64,000 nt of DNA, taken from NCBI RefSeq assembly GCF_014646875.1, contig NZ_BMOC01000008.1, positions 58,249 through 122,248 on the forward strand, written 5' to 3'. The notes under the pieces were generated by a model. That model was not told where the DNA came from and did no database searches. It saw only the letters and a program-made list of their open reading frames with translations. The stretch is from Halobellus salinus (GTDB lineage Archaea; Halobacteriota; Halobacteria; Halobacteriales; Haloferacaceae). Below, piece after piece: positions 63,961 to 64,000 of this stretch (within the stretch, counting starts at the first letter, position 1; each line of letters begins with the position of its first letter). Both the position numbers and the translations under genes were made by a program.

Positions 63961-64000
63961 GAACACTCGATGCGTCCGTGAGGGTCGGCGGCTCCACCCC

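Overview
The window is high-GC haloarchaeal (class Halobacteria) chromosome. The evidence is the acidic proteomes of nearly every ORF, Tat signal peptides on the exported lipoproteins, leaderless genes with A/T-rich TATA elements about 25-30 bases upstream of the start codon, and archaeal marker genes: LSm, L37e, RNase J, a geranylgeranyl diphosphate synthase, a SAMP-type ubiquitin-like protein, a biotin-dependent acyl-CoA carboxylase and many haloarchaea-only small proteins. I found no rRNA, tRNA or CRISPR array. The genus cannot be fixed from this sequence alone.

Layout. 1-3.3 kb: end of a YeaH gene and a SpoVR gene, the last two members of the usual PrkA-YeaH-SpoVR stress module. 3.4-4.6 kb: a SAMP-like protein with one residue after its diglycine, and a metallophosphatase. 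4.7-12.6 kb: a tightly packed leftward phosphate operon, pstS-pstC-pstA-pstB-phoU-ppk, linking phosphate import to polyphosphate synthesis. 13.7-15.8 kb: arsenic operon arsR-acr3-arsC with a palindromic operator. 16-25 kb: ion channel with a TrkA-type NAD domain, an HPP-UspA fusion co-transcribed with uridine phosphorylase, deoC, DUF63 and other membrane proteins, a DUF3179 lipoprotein and an HxlR regulator. 25-28 kb: an IS200/IS605-like remnant without transposase and a receiver-PAS protein without an output domain. 27.8-33.7 kb: housekeeping genes (idsA, RNase J, LSm, L37e, moaB, ilvD).

33.9-37.7 kb is the most striking accessory locus. Three overlapping genes encode a secreted beta-propeller protein ending in a dockerin-like module, a large secreted protein with two cohesin-like domains and its own dockerin, and a Tat lipoprotein carrying one domain of the same kind. 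Together they look like a small membrane-tethered cellulosome-like assembly. A histidine kinase gene with a palindrome array in its coding sequence follows.

39.5-49.9 kb is mostly metabolic: asd, biotin carboxylase/BCCP, BirA, an inositol-phosphatase-family enzyme, a second DUF63 protein, a YcaO protein, a TbsP-like regulator and folD. 49.9-56.8 kb is an island. Broken IS1595-type transposase and tyrosine-recombinase fragments lead into a three-gene operon coding for an AddB-like protein without Walker A, a separate iron-sulfur PD-(D/E)XK nuclease, and a UvrD/AddA helicase fused to a second iron-sulfur nuclease. It is a split AddAB/RecBCD-like machine with a likely role in recombination or defence. 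57-64 kb holds a conserved unknown protein, CstA, an ArsA/Get3-type ATPase with a small partner, a CobW-type GTPase, an RHH antitoxin-like protein with a palindromic operator, and a structured IS-like end at the window edge.
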